Assembly (NCBI GenBank): GCA_015069465.1
Contig: SVIO01000011.1
Coordinates: 1-43,869 of the forward strand
DNA: 43,869 nt
Direction: 5' to 3'
Source: Clostridiales bacterium
GTDB taxonomy: Bacteria > Bacillota > Clostridia > Christensenellales > Borkfalkiaceae
The translations under genes and the position numbers were made by a program. The notes beneath the pieces were generated by a model that was not told the origin of the DNA, ran no database searches, and was given only the letters and a program-made list of their open reading frames with translations. Below, piece by piece: positions 31,719 through 39,328 of the stretch. Numbering within the stretch: position 1 is the first letter of the stretch; each line of letters starts with the position of its first letter.

Positions 31719-33095
31719 CTAAAAAATAACGTTAAATTCTTCCGTCTGATTTTCTTCTTTAGGTGCATATTTCTTTTTCAAGAAATCTGTTGCAACGTTT
31801 TCAAAAAGGGCAAGAGAAAGAACGTCTTCATCGCTTTTAGCAATATCAGCATATTTTTCTTTAAGCGATTCAAATTCAGGCTCTAATAAATCTGCAGGAC
31901 GGCAAGTGATAATTTCATCATCGCCAACAATTGGCTTAGCAATTGTTTGGTCAATTTCAGCAGGTGCTTTGCCGTATTTTCCGTGAAGGTAATCTTTAAT
32001 TTCCTTAGCAACGATTTTATATCTGCCCATAAGCACGTTAAGAACTGCTTGAGTTCCCACCATTTGAGAAAGTGGAGTTACAAGTGGTGGATATCCCATT
32101 TCCTTTCTAACTCTAGGAACTTCTCTTAGAACTTCATCGTATCTATCCATAGCATTTTGACCTTTAAGTTGGCTCATAAGGTTAGATAGCATACCACCAG
32201 GCACTTGATATGTCAAAATATTTGGGTTTGCCGTTAGTGCCTTAGGGTTCAAAGTTCCACTTGCAAGGTATTTAGAAACAACCTTATCCATAATAGGTTC
32301 GCACTCGTGGAGCACGTCTTCGTTTAGGTTAGGTGCAAATTCCGTGCCTTTAAGAGCAGAGTTAAATGCTTGAGTAGAAGGTTGACCAGTTCCACCAGAA
32401 AGTGGTGATAAAGATGTGTCAATTCTATCACAACCAGCCTTAATTGCAGCCATATAAGTCATTTCGCAAATACCACCAGTGCAGTGTCCGTGAAGTTCTA
32501 AAGCAAGGTTTGTGTTCTTTTTTAATGCCGAGAAAAGTTTTGTGGCATCTTCTGGAAGAAGAACGCCTGCCATATCTTTTACGCAAAGTGAATCAGCACC
32601 AAGGCTTTCAACTTCTTTTGCAAAGTTTACGTAATAGTCAATAGTGTGAACAGGTGAAGTTGTATAACTTAGTGCAATTTGGCACTCGCCACCATATTTT
32701 TTAGTAGATTTAACTGCTTGACGCAAGTTTCTAATATCGTTAAGCGCATCAAAAACACGAATAACGTCAATTCCGTTTTCTATAGACTTTTTGCAGAACA
32801 TATCAACCACGTCATCAGAATAGTGGCGATAGCCCAAAATGTTTTGTCCACGGAAAAGCATTTGTAATTTAGTTTTTTTACAAACTGCTTTAATCTTTCT
32901 CAAGCGTTCCCAAGGGTCTTCATTAAGGAATCTCATACATGAGTCAAAAGTAGCACCACCCCAAACTTCAAGGGCATAATATCCAGCATCATCAAGGATT
33001 TTAGCCATTGAAACAATTTCATCAGTGGTCATACGAGTTGCAAATAATGATTGATGTCCGTCACGAAGAGAAGTTTCAACAATTTTAACTGCCAT
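31719..33095 (-). CDS. oadA: Oxaloacetate decarboxylase subunit alpha (carboxyltransferase)
   Basis: 458 aa from the ATG at 33095, with GGAG just upstream; the frame is open to 33173 but those codons overlap the promoter. It is an HMGL-type TIM-barrel carboxyltransferase: 'VETSLRDGHQSLFATRM' (metal Asp), 'ADSLCVKDMAGVL' (carboxyl-transfer Lys), 'LELHGHCTGG' (metal histidines) and 'DRIDTSLSPLSGGTGQPST', followed by the PycB-type C-terminal domain. The fold points to oxaloacetate (or pyruvate exchange) rather than methylmalonyl-CoA, whose alpha subunit belongs to a different family. No biotin domain is fused; the carrier is separate. First gene of the operon. Confidence 0.92.
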   Translation of the reverse strand: MAVKIVETSLRDGHQSLFATRMTTDEIVSMAKILDDAGYYALEVWGGATFDSCMRFLNEDPWERLRKIKAVCKKTKLQMLFRGQNILGYRHYSDDVVDMFCKKSIENGIDVIRVFDALNDIRNLRQAVKSTKKYGGECQIALSYTTSPVHTIDYYVNFAKEVESLGADSLCVKDMAGVLLPEDATKLFSALKKNTNLALELHGHCTGGICEMTYMAAIKAGCDRIDTSLSPLSGGTGQPSTQAFNSALKGTEFAPNLNEDVLHECEPIMDKVVSKYLASGTLNPKALTANPNILTYQVPGGMLSNLMSQLKGQNAMDRYDEVLREVPRVRKEMGYPPLVTPLSQMVGTQAVLNVLMGRYKIVAKEIKDYLHGKYGKAPAEIDQTIAKPIVGDDEIITCRPADLLEPEFESLKEKYADIAKSDEDVLSLALFENVATDFLKKKYAPKEENQTEEFNVIF

Positions 33096-33137
33096 AATAA
33101 TCTCCGTATGTATATTTTGGTTATTATAATTTAACCA

Positions 33138-33173
33138 TATACAATTATATTGTATAACTACATAAAAAGTCAA
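33138..33173 (-). promoter_or_regulatory. oad operon promoter with palindromic operator
   Basis: On the minus strand TTGACT (33173-33168), 18 bp, TATAAT (33149-33144). A perfect 8-3-8 palindrome, TATACAAT-TAT-ATTGTATA (33138-33156), covers the -10 box, which is the position of a repressor site. No regulator gene lies next to the operon, so the ligand is unknown. Confidence 0.7.
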
Positions 33174-33283
33174 CTCTCAAAAGAAAGTTTATTAAAATTT
33201 TTTTAATAAAAAAATAATGCTTCAAATTTTAATCTAATAAAAAATTTGGTAAAAAAAAGTTTTATGAGTTCTTTAATAAGTGT

Positions 33284-33385
33284 GTTCCAAGGAGAAGCAT
33301 CTACGCTAACGCTCCGATGGTCTCGTCCATCAGGAATGCCCATCATGTGACGACCGAACCAAGTTGATTTCCGACCGAGAGTAAA
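33284..33385. other. GC-rich island of unknown nature
   Basis: About 100 bp with G+C above 50% inside very AT-rich intergenic DNA. It contains a hairpin, TCCGATGG/CCATCaGGA (33312-33335), and can be read on the plus strand into the hairpin at 33389-33418. On the minus strand it is part of a 47-codon frame (33203-33346) beginning MMGIPDGRDHRSVSVD, which lacks a ribosome site. It may be a structured RNA or the remnant of an older gene; I cannot place it in a family. Confidence 0.4.
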
Positions 33386-33388
33386 ATA

Positions 33389-33420
33389 AAAACCTAAACC
33401 GTGTTCGGTTTAGGTTTTAT
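33389..33420. terminator. Terminator of tRNA-Glu (symmetrical)
   Basis: AAAACCTAAACCG (33389-33401) and CGGTTTAGGTTTT (33406-33418) around TGTT; T-rich on the 3' side of either strand, so it can end the minus-strand tRNA and any plus-strand transcript from the GC-rich island. Confidence 0.85.
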
Positions 33421-33421
33421 T

Positions 33422-33496
33422 TGGCACCCCCAAGGAGAATCGAACTCCTGATTCCGCCGTGAGAGGGCGGCGTCTTAACCGCTTGACCATGAGGGC
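33422..33496 (-). tRNA. tRNA-Glu (anticodon CTC)
   Basis: Minus-strand cloverleaf: acceptor GCCCTCA pairs with TGGGGGT (with G-U pairs), D-arm 'GGTCAAGCGGTTAAGAC', anticodon stem CCGCC/GGCGG around loop CTCTCAC (anticodon CTC), T-arm 'AGGAGTTCGATTCTCCT', encoded CCA (33424-33422). It reads GAG glutamate codons. Confidence 0.95.
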
Positions 33497-33515
33497 GAGC
33501 AATAAATATTAAGTT

Positions 33516-33544
33516 GTTATATATTGATAACTAAATAAACTCAA
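33516..33544 (-). promoter_or_regulatory. tRNA-Glu promoter
   Basis: On the minus strand TTGAGT (33544-33539), 17 bp, TATAAC (33521-33516), about 15 bp upstream of the mature tRNA 5' end. Confidence 0.75.
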
Positions 33545-33600
33545 CGACTGATATTTTAACACATTAACAAATTATTTGCAACAAATTTTATAATAAAAAT

Positions 33601-33803
33601 AAAAAAAGACCTGCATAGGCCGGTGGAAAAGAAAATAATAACCCGTTTTGTCAACAGGTGAATGCCACGCTTATTGCTTCTGCATCTCTTTTGTAATGGC
33701 TGGAAAATTCGACAGCCAAGAGCACCACTTCACAATATAGACAATGGCTTTCTTAAATTATATTGTGGATTTTTTTTGCTTTTCCTATCGTACCCAGAAG
33801 GCT
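33601..33803 (-). ncRNA. Candidate ~200-nt structured RNA (6S-like in size and shape)
   Basis: A strong minus-strand promoter, TTGCAC (33838-33833), 17 bp, TATAAT (33815-33810) preceded by TGC, would start transcription near 33803. Transcription would end at a hairpin (GGCCT/AGGTC) followed by seven T residues at 33607-33601. The transcript has no credible ORF but good helices: the 5' GGAAAAG pairs with the 3' CTTTTCC, GCCT with AGGT, CACAATATA with TATATTGTG (33759-33725 region), and CTCTT-GGCTG with CAGCC-AAGAG. Paired ends and a length near 200 nt recall 6S RNA, but I see no diagnostic motif and do not assign the family. tmRNA, SRP RNA and RNase P RNA signatures are absent. Confidence 0.5.
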
Positions 33804-33809
33804 AATTAT

Positions 33810-33838
33810 ATTATAGCAAAAATTTATTATCAGTGCAA
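33810..33838 (-). promoter_or_regulatory. Promoter of the candidate structured RNA
   Basis: TTGCAC, 17 bp, TGcTATAAT on the minus strand, one of the best promoter matches in the window. Confidence 0.75.
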
Positions 33839-33903
33839 CGAATAGATTGACATTTTTTATAGTTTATTATAAAATTTTAGAGAAAAATATTGGAAAAAAG
33901 CAA

Positions 33904-36048
33904 ATGAAAAAGTTAATAAATTTTCGCCCTATATTATTTATAATGTTAAGTTTATGTTGTGGAATAAGCGCAACATATTTCTTTACGCAAGAAAAAATAG
34001 TTTGGGGCGTATTTTTCGTTTGTGTTTTTGTCCTTCCACTAATGGCGTTTTTAGTATTTTTTACAAAGAGAAATAAACTTTTAAGAAACGCAATATTTTC
34101 TAGTGTTTTTCTAATCTTTTTTATACTAGGTGGGCTTAGGACTTATGCAAGTATAAACAACTATAATAATGCTAATTTAAGTGGGCATAACTATGATATA
34201 AAAGCCAAAATCGTGCAAATTTATGAGTCCGAAACGGGGCATAAATTCATATTAGATAATGCTTATATTAACGGCAACAGAAAGGGCGAAATTTACTATA
34301 AAATTTCCTTGTCAGTAATTGGCAAAAGCGACTTTGACATAGGGGATATAATATCTTTCAACGCAAACTTATACGATAATCAAAGCATATATGAAGACAG
34401 GTTTAATAGCAACGATGTTGAGCGTGGCATAAAATATTATACAAGCGTTAATGCAAGTGAGATAAATAAAATATCAACTGAGTTAAATATCTATGAAAGG
34501 TTAAATTTATTTATCAGGGATTCATTAAAAAGTGGGTTAGATGAAAAAGAATTTTCAGTAGGCTATGCTTTGCTTTTGGGCAATTCAAACTTTATGGATA
34601 ACGACCTTATCTCTAGTTATAGATATGCAGGCGTTGCCCATATTTTTGCTGTTTCTGGCTTGCATATCGGCTTTTTGGCAACCCTTTTAATTTTCATATT
34701 CAAAAAACTAAAAATCAACCCTTTTTTAAAGACAATTATCATTACTTTTATCTTGCTTTTTTATAGTGGCATATGTGGTTTTTCTGCATCTTCACTAAGG
34801 GCAACTGTAATGACTTCGGTTATGCTTTTTGCAAGCCTGAAAGGAAGCCGTTATGATAGTTTAACGGCACTATCTTTTGCAGGAATTTTAATTTTATTAT
34901 TCTCGCCCGTGCAATTATTTTGTGTTGGCTTTGAACTTTCTTTTATGGTGGTAACAGGCATTATAGTTCTGGCAAAACCTATAGCAAAACTAATAAAATT
35001 TTTGCCACAAAAAATTGCAATGACAATAGGCACTGTTCTTTCTGCACAAATATTTTCCTTGCCAATATGTTTATATGCTTTTGGCTATGTTTCAACAATT
35101 TCCGTGTTAATAAATTTATTGTTTATACCTATAGTATCTTTTATCTTCACGCTAACTCTATTTGCAACCATTATCGGTGGAATATTTGGCATTTCTAACA
35201 TTTTACTTTTTCCTTCTAACTACATATTCAAACTTATAAACATTTTAATCGGTGCATTTGACTATAAAATCTTTATAGTTGGTGGGATAGTGATAGGTAG
35301 TGGCATAATTTCCTATTATTTTATATGGCTAATTTTAGCAGATATGTTTAACCTAAAAAGGCTGGCAAAACTCATTGTATCGCTTTGTCTATCAGTCACT
35401 TTTATAACTACAATCATAATCTCAAACACATCAAATAATAGTGGAATAAAAATGTATGTAACAAGCAACGACACTTTAAGTGCAACATATATTTCTTTAG
35501 AAGAACAAAACGTTTTAATAGTGAGCGATGTTGAGTATATCTATTCGACATCAAGACTCAAAAAATTGGTGCAAAAAACGGGTGAAGACAGGGTAGACAC
35601 CCTTATAGTAATGGGTGGGTACATGGTGAACTTGCAACAATTTATAACAAAAATGACATCAGTTTATTCCATAAAAAAGGTTTATTATTATGGACATAAG
35701 CAGTATGATATGGAAGAAATTTGCAACATATCATTTCCAAAAATAATCTTAAAAAACTTTGCTGACGGCGAGATTATAAAATCGGCAAATATAGACCTAT
35801 CTTTTTCAATGCAAGGAAAGGTAATATTAGGAAGAATAGGCAGTCAAAAGTCGGCCATATTTTCACGGCTCCCAAACGAAAACTTAGACTTTTCATATCT
35901 TGACAATAGTTATGACATAATGGTGTGCTTAGACAGGGCAGAAGCCCTTTTATCACGATACAAACCCACGATTGCGATAAGTTATAAATATAGTAATATT
36001 TATCAAAACGCTATTAGTTATGGAAATATATGCCTTAAAATCGATTAA
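33904..36048 (+). CDS. comEC: ComEC/Rec2-type DNA uptake channel
   Basis: 714 aa if started at the ATG at 33904 (weak GGAAAA upstream); the frame is open to 33847. N-terminal membrane helices and a DUF4131-like beta domain (about 60-190) precede the Competence domain with its signature 'AHIFAVSGLHIGFLATLL' and around ten helices (about 220-510). The C-terminal ~190 residues occupy the position of the usual metallo-beta-lactamase-like domain. They lack an HxHxDH zinc motif, so nuclease activity is doubtful. ComEC moves single-stranded DNA across the membrane during transformation; no other late competence gene is in the window. holA follows, a common gene order in Firmicutes. Confidence 0.85.
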   Translation: MKKLINFRPILFIMLSLCCGISATYFFTQEKIVWGVFFVCVFVLPLMAFLVFFTKRNKLLRNAIFSSVFLIFFILGGLRTYASINNYNNANLSGHNYDIKAKIVQIYESETGHKFILDNAYINGNRKGEIYYKISLSVIGKSDFDIGDIISFNANLYDNQSIYEDRFNSNDVERGIKYYTSVNASEINKISTELNIYERLNLFIRDSLKSGLDEKEFSVGYALLLGNSNFMDNDLISSYRYAGVAHIFAVSGLHIGFLATLLIFIFKKLKINPFLKTIIITFILLFYSGICGFSASSLRATVMTSVMLFASLKGSRYDSLTALSFAGILILLFSPVQLFCVGFELSFMVVTGIIVLAKPIAKLIKFLPQKIAMTIGTVLSAQIFSLPICLYAFGYVSTISVLINLLFIPIVSFIFTLTLFATIIGGIFGISNILLFPSNYIFKLINILIGAFDYKIFIVGGIVIGSGIISYYFIWLILADMFNLKRLAKLIVSLCLSVTFITTIIISNTSNNSGIKMYVTSNDTLSATYISLEEQNVLIVSDVEYIYSTSRLKKLVQKTGEDRVDTLIVMGGYMVNLQQFITKMTSVYSIKKVYYYGHKQYDMEEICNISFPKIILKNFADGEIIKSANIDLSFSMQGKVILGRIGSQKSAIFSRLPNENLDFSYLDNSYDIMVCLDRAEALLSRYKPTIAISYKYSNIYQNAISYGNICLKID

Positions 36049-36074
36049 AAGTTAAAAAAGTCAAAGTAATATGT

Positions 36075-36103
36075 TTGCAAAAAAACATAGAAAGTGATAA
36101 AAT
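36075..36103 (+). promoter_or_regulatory. holA promoter
   Basis: TTGCAA (36075-36080), 17 bp, TAAAAT (36098-36103) with TG one base upstream. It overlaps the in-frame ATG at 36102, which therefore cannot be the start codon for this transcript. Confidence 0.6.
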
Positions 36104-36122
36104 GTATAAGAGGGAGTTTGTT

Positions 36123-37088
36123 TTGAAATATTTAGAGTTTAAAAACGGCCTAAATGCTGGTCAAGAATACGCAGTATATTTATTTGAAGGGGAAGATGCT
36201 TTTTTTAGAGAAAGTGGCGTTTCCCTTTTGAAGAATAAGTTTATAACAAACCCCGAATTAAATTTAGTAAACCTAGACGCTAGCACCGAAATAGGTGAGA
36301 TTATATCTTCGCTTGAAGGTTATCCATTTATGAGCCAAAAGCGAATGACAATAATTAGGGAATTTTACCCTAAGCAAGAACAGATAAAAAAAGGCTTAGC
36401 AAAATATTTAGAAAATCCTTTTTCATCAAGCGTTTTAGTAATAATAAACCAAAAAACAAGCGACCAACTTAAAAAGTTTGAAAGCGTTTGCATAGTAGAT
36501 TGCTCAAAGGCAGACATTAGCCTTCTTGTCAGGTGGATAAAAGCCGAATGCTCATCGCAAAATGTCAGTATAGATGGCGAAACGGCAAAACTTCTTAGCG
36601 AATATTGCCTTAGCGACATGACAAGGATAAAAACTGAAACACATAAACTCATAGATTATGTGGGAAGTGGCGAAACCATAAAGATTGAAGATGTAGAAAA
36701 TCTTGTGTCGCAAGATTTAGAGTATAAGATATACGAACTAACCGATAAGATTGGCAAAAGAGATTTTGACAAAGCGCTTTTAATGATAAAAGATATGCTA
36801 AATAAAGGCGAAATGGCAACGAGACTTTTATCTTACATCTACAATTATTTTAGAAGGCTTTTGCATGTTTCGATAAGCAGTATGACAGAGCAAGAGTTGG
36901 CAAAATCGTTTGGTGTAAAAGAATATGCCATTACAAAAATGAAAAGTCAAACGGCAATGTTCAAGAAAAAGGCGCTTAAAAGTGCAGTAGATATGCTTAG
37001 CGATGCAGATTACAAAATAAAGAGTGGTCAGTGTGAAGCAGGCGACTTTGCATACTTAACAATTTTTAAAATAATGACGGGAAAATAG
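36123..37088 (+). CDS. holA: DNA polymerase III subunit delta
   Basis: 321 aa from a TTG at 36123 with AGGGAG at 36111-36116. The in-frame ATG at 36102 lies in the predicted -10 box and the frame upstream reads through the promoter. The protein has the HolA plan: an N-terminal AAA+-like domain without a Walker A motif ('YAVYLFEGEDAFFRESGVSLLK'), 'GYPFMSQKRMTIIREFYP', the 'LVRWIKAECSSQNVSID' middle domain, and a C-terminal helical collar ('RDFDKALLMIKDMLNKGE', 'LLSYIYNYFRRLLHV'). Delta opens the sliding clamp during clamp loading. It is followed by cdaA after 7 bases. Confidence 0.88.
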   Translation: MKYLEFKNGLNAGQEYAVYLFEGEDAFFRESGVSLLKNKFITNPELNLVNLDASTEIGEIISSLEGYPFMSQKRMTIIREFYPKQEQIKKGLAKYLENPFSSSVLVIINQKTSDQLKKFESVCIVDCSKADISLLVRWIKAECSSQNVSIDGETAKLLSEYCLSDMTRIKTETHKLIDYVGSGETIKIEDVENLVSQDLEYKIYELTDKIGKRDFDKALLMIKDMLNKGEMATRLLSYIYNYFRRLLHVSISSMTEQELAKSFGVKEYAITKMKSQTAMFKKKALKSAVDMLSDADYKIKSGQCEAGDFAYLTIFKIMTGK

Positions 37089-37095
37089 GTGAAAT

Positions 37096-37929
37096 ATGAA
37101 TTTAGTCGAAAAAATGAAATTGGTTGTGAATACCCTTTTAGGCTCAACAAATGGTATTGTTGCAACAGCAGTAAGCGTTTTAGTGTTCACTGTGCTTTAT
37201 TACTATATGATAAAATTCTTGTTTGACAACGAATCGGGCGCACTAGCAATGCTATTTGTTTCTGTAATGGTAATAGCAGGCGCACTTTTAACCTTTATCG
37301 AAAACATAAATAGTGCTATCTATCTTGTTATCCCAGCGATATTCGTTATTGCGATAGTAACGCTATATTCGGTTGAAATCAAGCGTATGTTATGGGCAAG
37401 AAGAAACACAAAACTTTTAGATGCCAAACATGGCGAAGGCATCTCATACGATGAAGATAAAATTCAAAACTGTATTGCAGAGATTATTAAAGCCCTTCAA
37501 AACATGTCAAAGAACGACGTGGGCGCAATCGTGGTATTAGCATCGGGCGCACTTCCAAACCAAATATTAGATAGTGGCGTAATGCTAAATAGCGATATCA
37601 GCAGTGAACTTATAGAAAGCGTATTTTTTCCAAAAACACCACTTCACGATGGCGCAATGATAATAAGTGGCACAAAAATCATATCAGCAGGTTGCTTTTT
37701 GCCACTTTCACAAAATATTGAAAACATACCAAAAGACCTAGGCACAAGGCACAGGGCAGGTATCGGTGTAACCGAAACTATCGATGTTATATCATTTATC
37801 GTATCTGAAGAAACAGGTATTATATCAATAGCAAGGGCAGGCAAAATTACAAGATATGCCGATACAGAAGCCTTAAAGAAAGTACTTGCAAAATATTATT
37901 GGCAAGAACTAGAAAGTGCTCGTAGATAG
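37096..37929 (+). CDS. cdaA: Diadenylate cyclase CdaA
   Basis: 277 aa. Three N-terminal membrane helices (about 22-40, 48-68, 73-92), a short linker and the DAC domain. Active-site motifs: 'PLHDGAMIISG' (DGA) and 'LGTRHRAGIGVTE' (RHR). It makes the second messenger c-di-AMP from two ATP, which controls potassium and osmolyte transport and cell-wall balance. TAGGTGA precedes the ATG at 37096. In most Firmicutes cdaA is followed by cdaR (YbbR repeats) and glmM; here a 46-aa membrane peptide follows and no YbbR gene is present. Confidence 0.94.
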   Translation: MNLVEKMKLVVNTLLGSTNGIVATAVSVLVFTVLYYYMIKFLFDNESGALAMLFVSVMVIAGALLTFIENINSAIYLVIPAIFVIAIVTLYSVEIKRMLWARRNTKLLDAKHGEGISYDEDKIQNCIAEIIKALQNMSKNDVGAIVVLASGALPNQILDSGVMLNSDISSELIESVFFPKTPLHDGAMIISGTKIISAGCFLPLSQNIENIPKDLGTRHRAGIGVTETIDVISFIVSEETGIISIARAGKITRYADTEALKKVLAKYYWQELESARR

Positions 37930-37937
37930 GGGGAATT

Positions 37938-38078
37938 ATGCAAAATAGAATGATAAATAAAAACGGAAATAATGAAGCAAAAGGCAAGGTAAAAGGCTTT
38001 TGGAAAAAATTTGGCATTTTTATGCTTGCACTTTTTGTTGCAATTATCACTGTTTTAGTGTTGAATTTAAATAGATAA
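37938..38078 (+). CDS. 46-aa single-span membrane peptide
   Basis: A small ORF with TAGGGGGA at 37927-37934, starting 8 bases after cdaA. The N-terminal half is hydrophilic and basic (Lys/Asn-rich), then one membrane helix ('FGIFMLALFVAIITVLVL') and a short polar end, so N-in topology is expected. It lies between cdaA and the DUF1015 gene in an apparent operon, in the slot where CdaA's regulator is often encoded. It is far too short to be CdaR/YbbR, which has several extracellular repeats. A role as a small CdaA partner is speculation. Confidence 0.7.
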   Translation: MQNRMINKNGNNEAKGKVKGFWKKFGIFMLALFVAIITVLVLNLNR

Positions 38079-38098
38079 TCAAAAATAAGGAAAAACAT

Positions 38099-39328
38099 AT
38101 GGACAAACAAGTAATTTTAGCAGACAACATTTTACTTCCAAACACTAGCGATATGACGGCGTGGGCATGCATTGCTTGCGACCAATTTACAAGCGAGCCT
38201 GAATATTGGCAAACCTTATCAAATGAAGTTAAGGGTAAAAAAAGCACGCTTAACTTAACGCTTCCAGAAATCTATCTTGAAGATAATGCCGATACTCGCA
38301 TTGAAAAAATCAATCAAAACATCAAAGACTATCTTAAAGATGGAACTTTTAAGAAACTTGAAAAAGGTTTTATTCTAACTATTAGAAAAACCCCTTTTGT
38401 TGATAGAAGAATAGGTCTTATGACGGCGATTGATTTAGAAGAATACGAATATTCTCAAAAAAGCGATGCGCTTATCCGTGCAACCGAAGGCACTATAGAA
38501 GAAAGAATTCCACCACGCCTTAAGATAAGAAAAAATGCAGATGTAGAATTTCCACACGTAATGGTGCTTTTCGATGATGAAAATAGAGAAATTACCGAAC
38601 AACTTTATAAAAATCGTGATAAATATAAAAAGGTATACGACTTTAGCCTTAACATGAAAGGTGGCGAAATTGAAGGCTACTTTATCGATGATTATCAAGC
38701 AGTTATTGATAAGTTTTATAAACTATTAGATAGCGATAGACTTATTAAAAAATATTCAAAAGACGACAAGTTCTTATTTGCAGTAGGCGATGGAAACCAC
38801 TCTCTTGCGACTGCAAAAACACACTGGAACAATGTTAAAAAGTCACTTCCTGAAAGCGAGTGGACTAGCCACCCAGCAAGATATGCGCTTGTTGAACTTG
38901 TAAACGTTTATGATGAAGGCATTTATTTTGAACCTATCCATAGATACGTATATGGTGTTGATAAGGACAAGTTCTTAAAAGGCTTAGAAAATGTTGATGG
39001 TGGAAAAATGCGTATATTTGATGGGGAAAACACCACTTCAAAACAAGGCGCAAACGACTTGCCAACAGGTATTCGCTCGGTTGATAAATATATTAAAGAA
39101 TATATCGACCAAAATGGTGGATATGTTGACTATGTTCACGGCGATGAAAACTTAACAAAACTCGTAAGCGCAAGAAACGATGCAGTGGGCATCTTCTTTG
39201 AAAAACTCGACAAGGGTGATTTATTTAGGTATGTGTCAAAGAACGGCGCATTCCCACGCAAAACCTTTTCAATGGGCGAAGGTATAGAAAAAAGATATTA
39301 TTTAGAAGGTAGAAGGATAACAAAATGA
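38099..39328 (+). CDS. DUF1015 family protein
   Basis: 409 aa, about the family length. Begins 'MDKQVILADNILLPNTSDMTAWACIACDQF' and contains 'PRLKIRKNADVEFPHVMVLFDD', 'FLFAVGDGNHSLATAKTHW' (a GDGNH motif diagnostic for the family) and 'FEPIHRYVYG'. It is cytoplasmic, with no signal or membrane helix. DUF1015 proteins are widespread in anaerobes and often lie near serine or other amino-acid biosynthesis genes; their biochemical role is not established to my knowledge. The stop overlaps the aspartokinase start (ATGA), so the two are translationally coupled. Confidence 0.85.
   Translation: MDKQVILADNILLPNTSDMTAWACIACDQFTSEPEYWQTLSNEVKGKKSTLNLTLPEIYLEDNADTRIEKINQNIKDYLKDGTFKKLEKGFILTIRKTPFVDRRIGLMTAIDLEEYEYSQKSDALIRATEGTIEERIPPRLKIRKNADVEFPHVMVLFDDENREITEQLYKNRDKYKKVYDFSLNMKGGEIEGYFIDDYQAVIDKFYKLLDSDRLIKKYSKDDKFLFAVGDGNHSLATAKTHWNNVKKSLPESEWTSHPARYALVELVNVYDEGIYFEPIHRYVYGVDKDKFLKGLENVDGGKMRIFDGENTTSKQGANDLPTGIRSVDKYIKEYIDQNGGYVDYVHGDENLTKLVSARNDAVGIFFEKLDKGDLFRYVSKNGAFPRKTFSMGEGIEKRYYLEGRRITK

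Noticed and set aside
33203..33346. 47-codon minus-strand frame starting MMGIPDGRDH
   Set aside because: No ribosome site or promoter, second half is low-complexity AT-rich; kept only as part of the GC-rich island observation.
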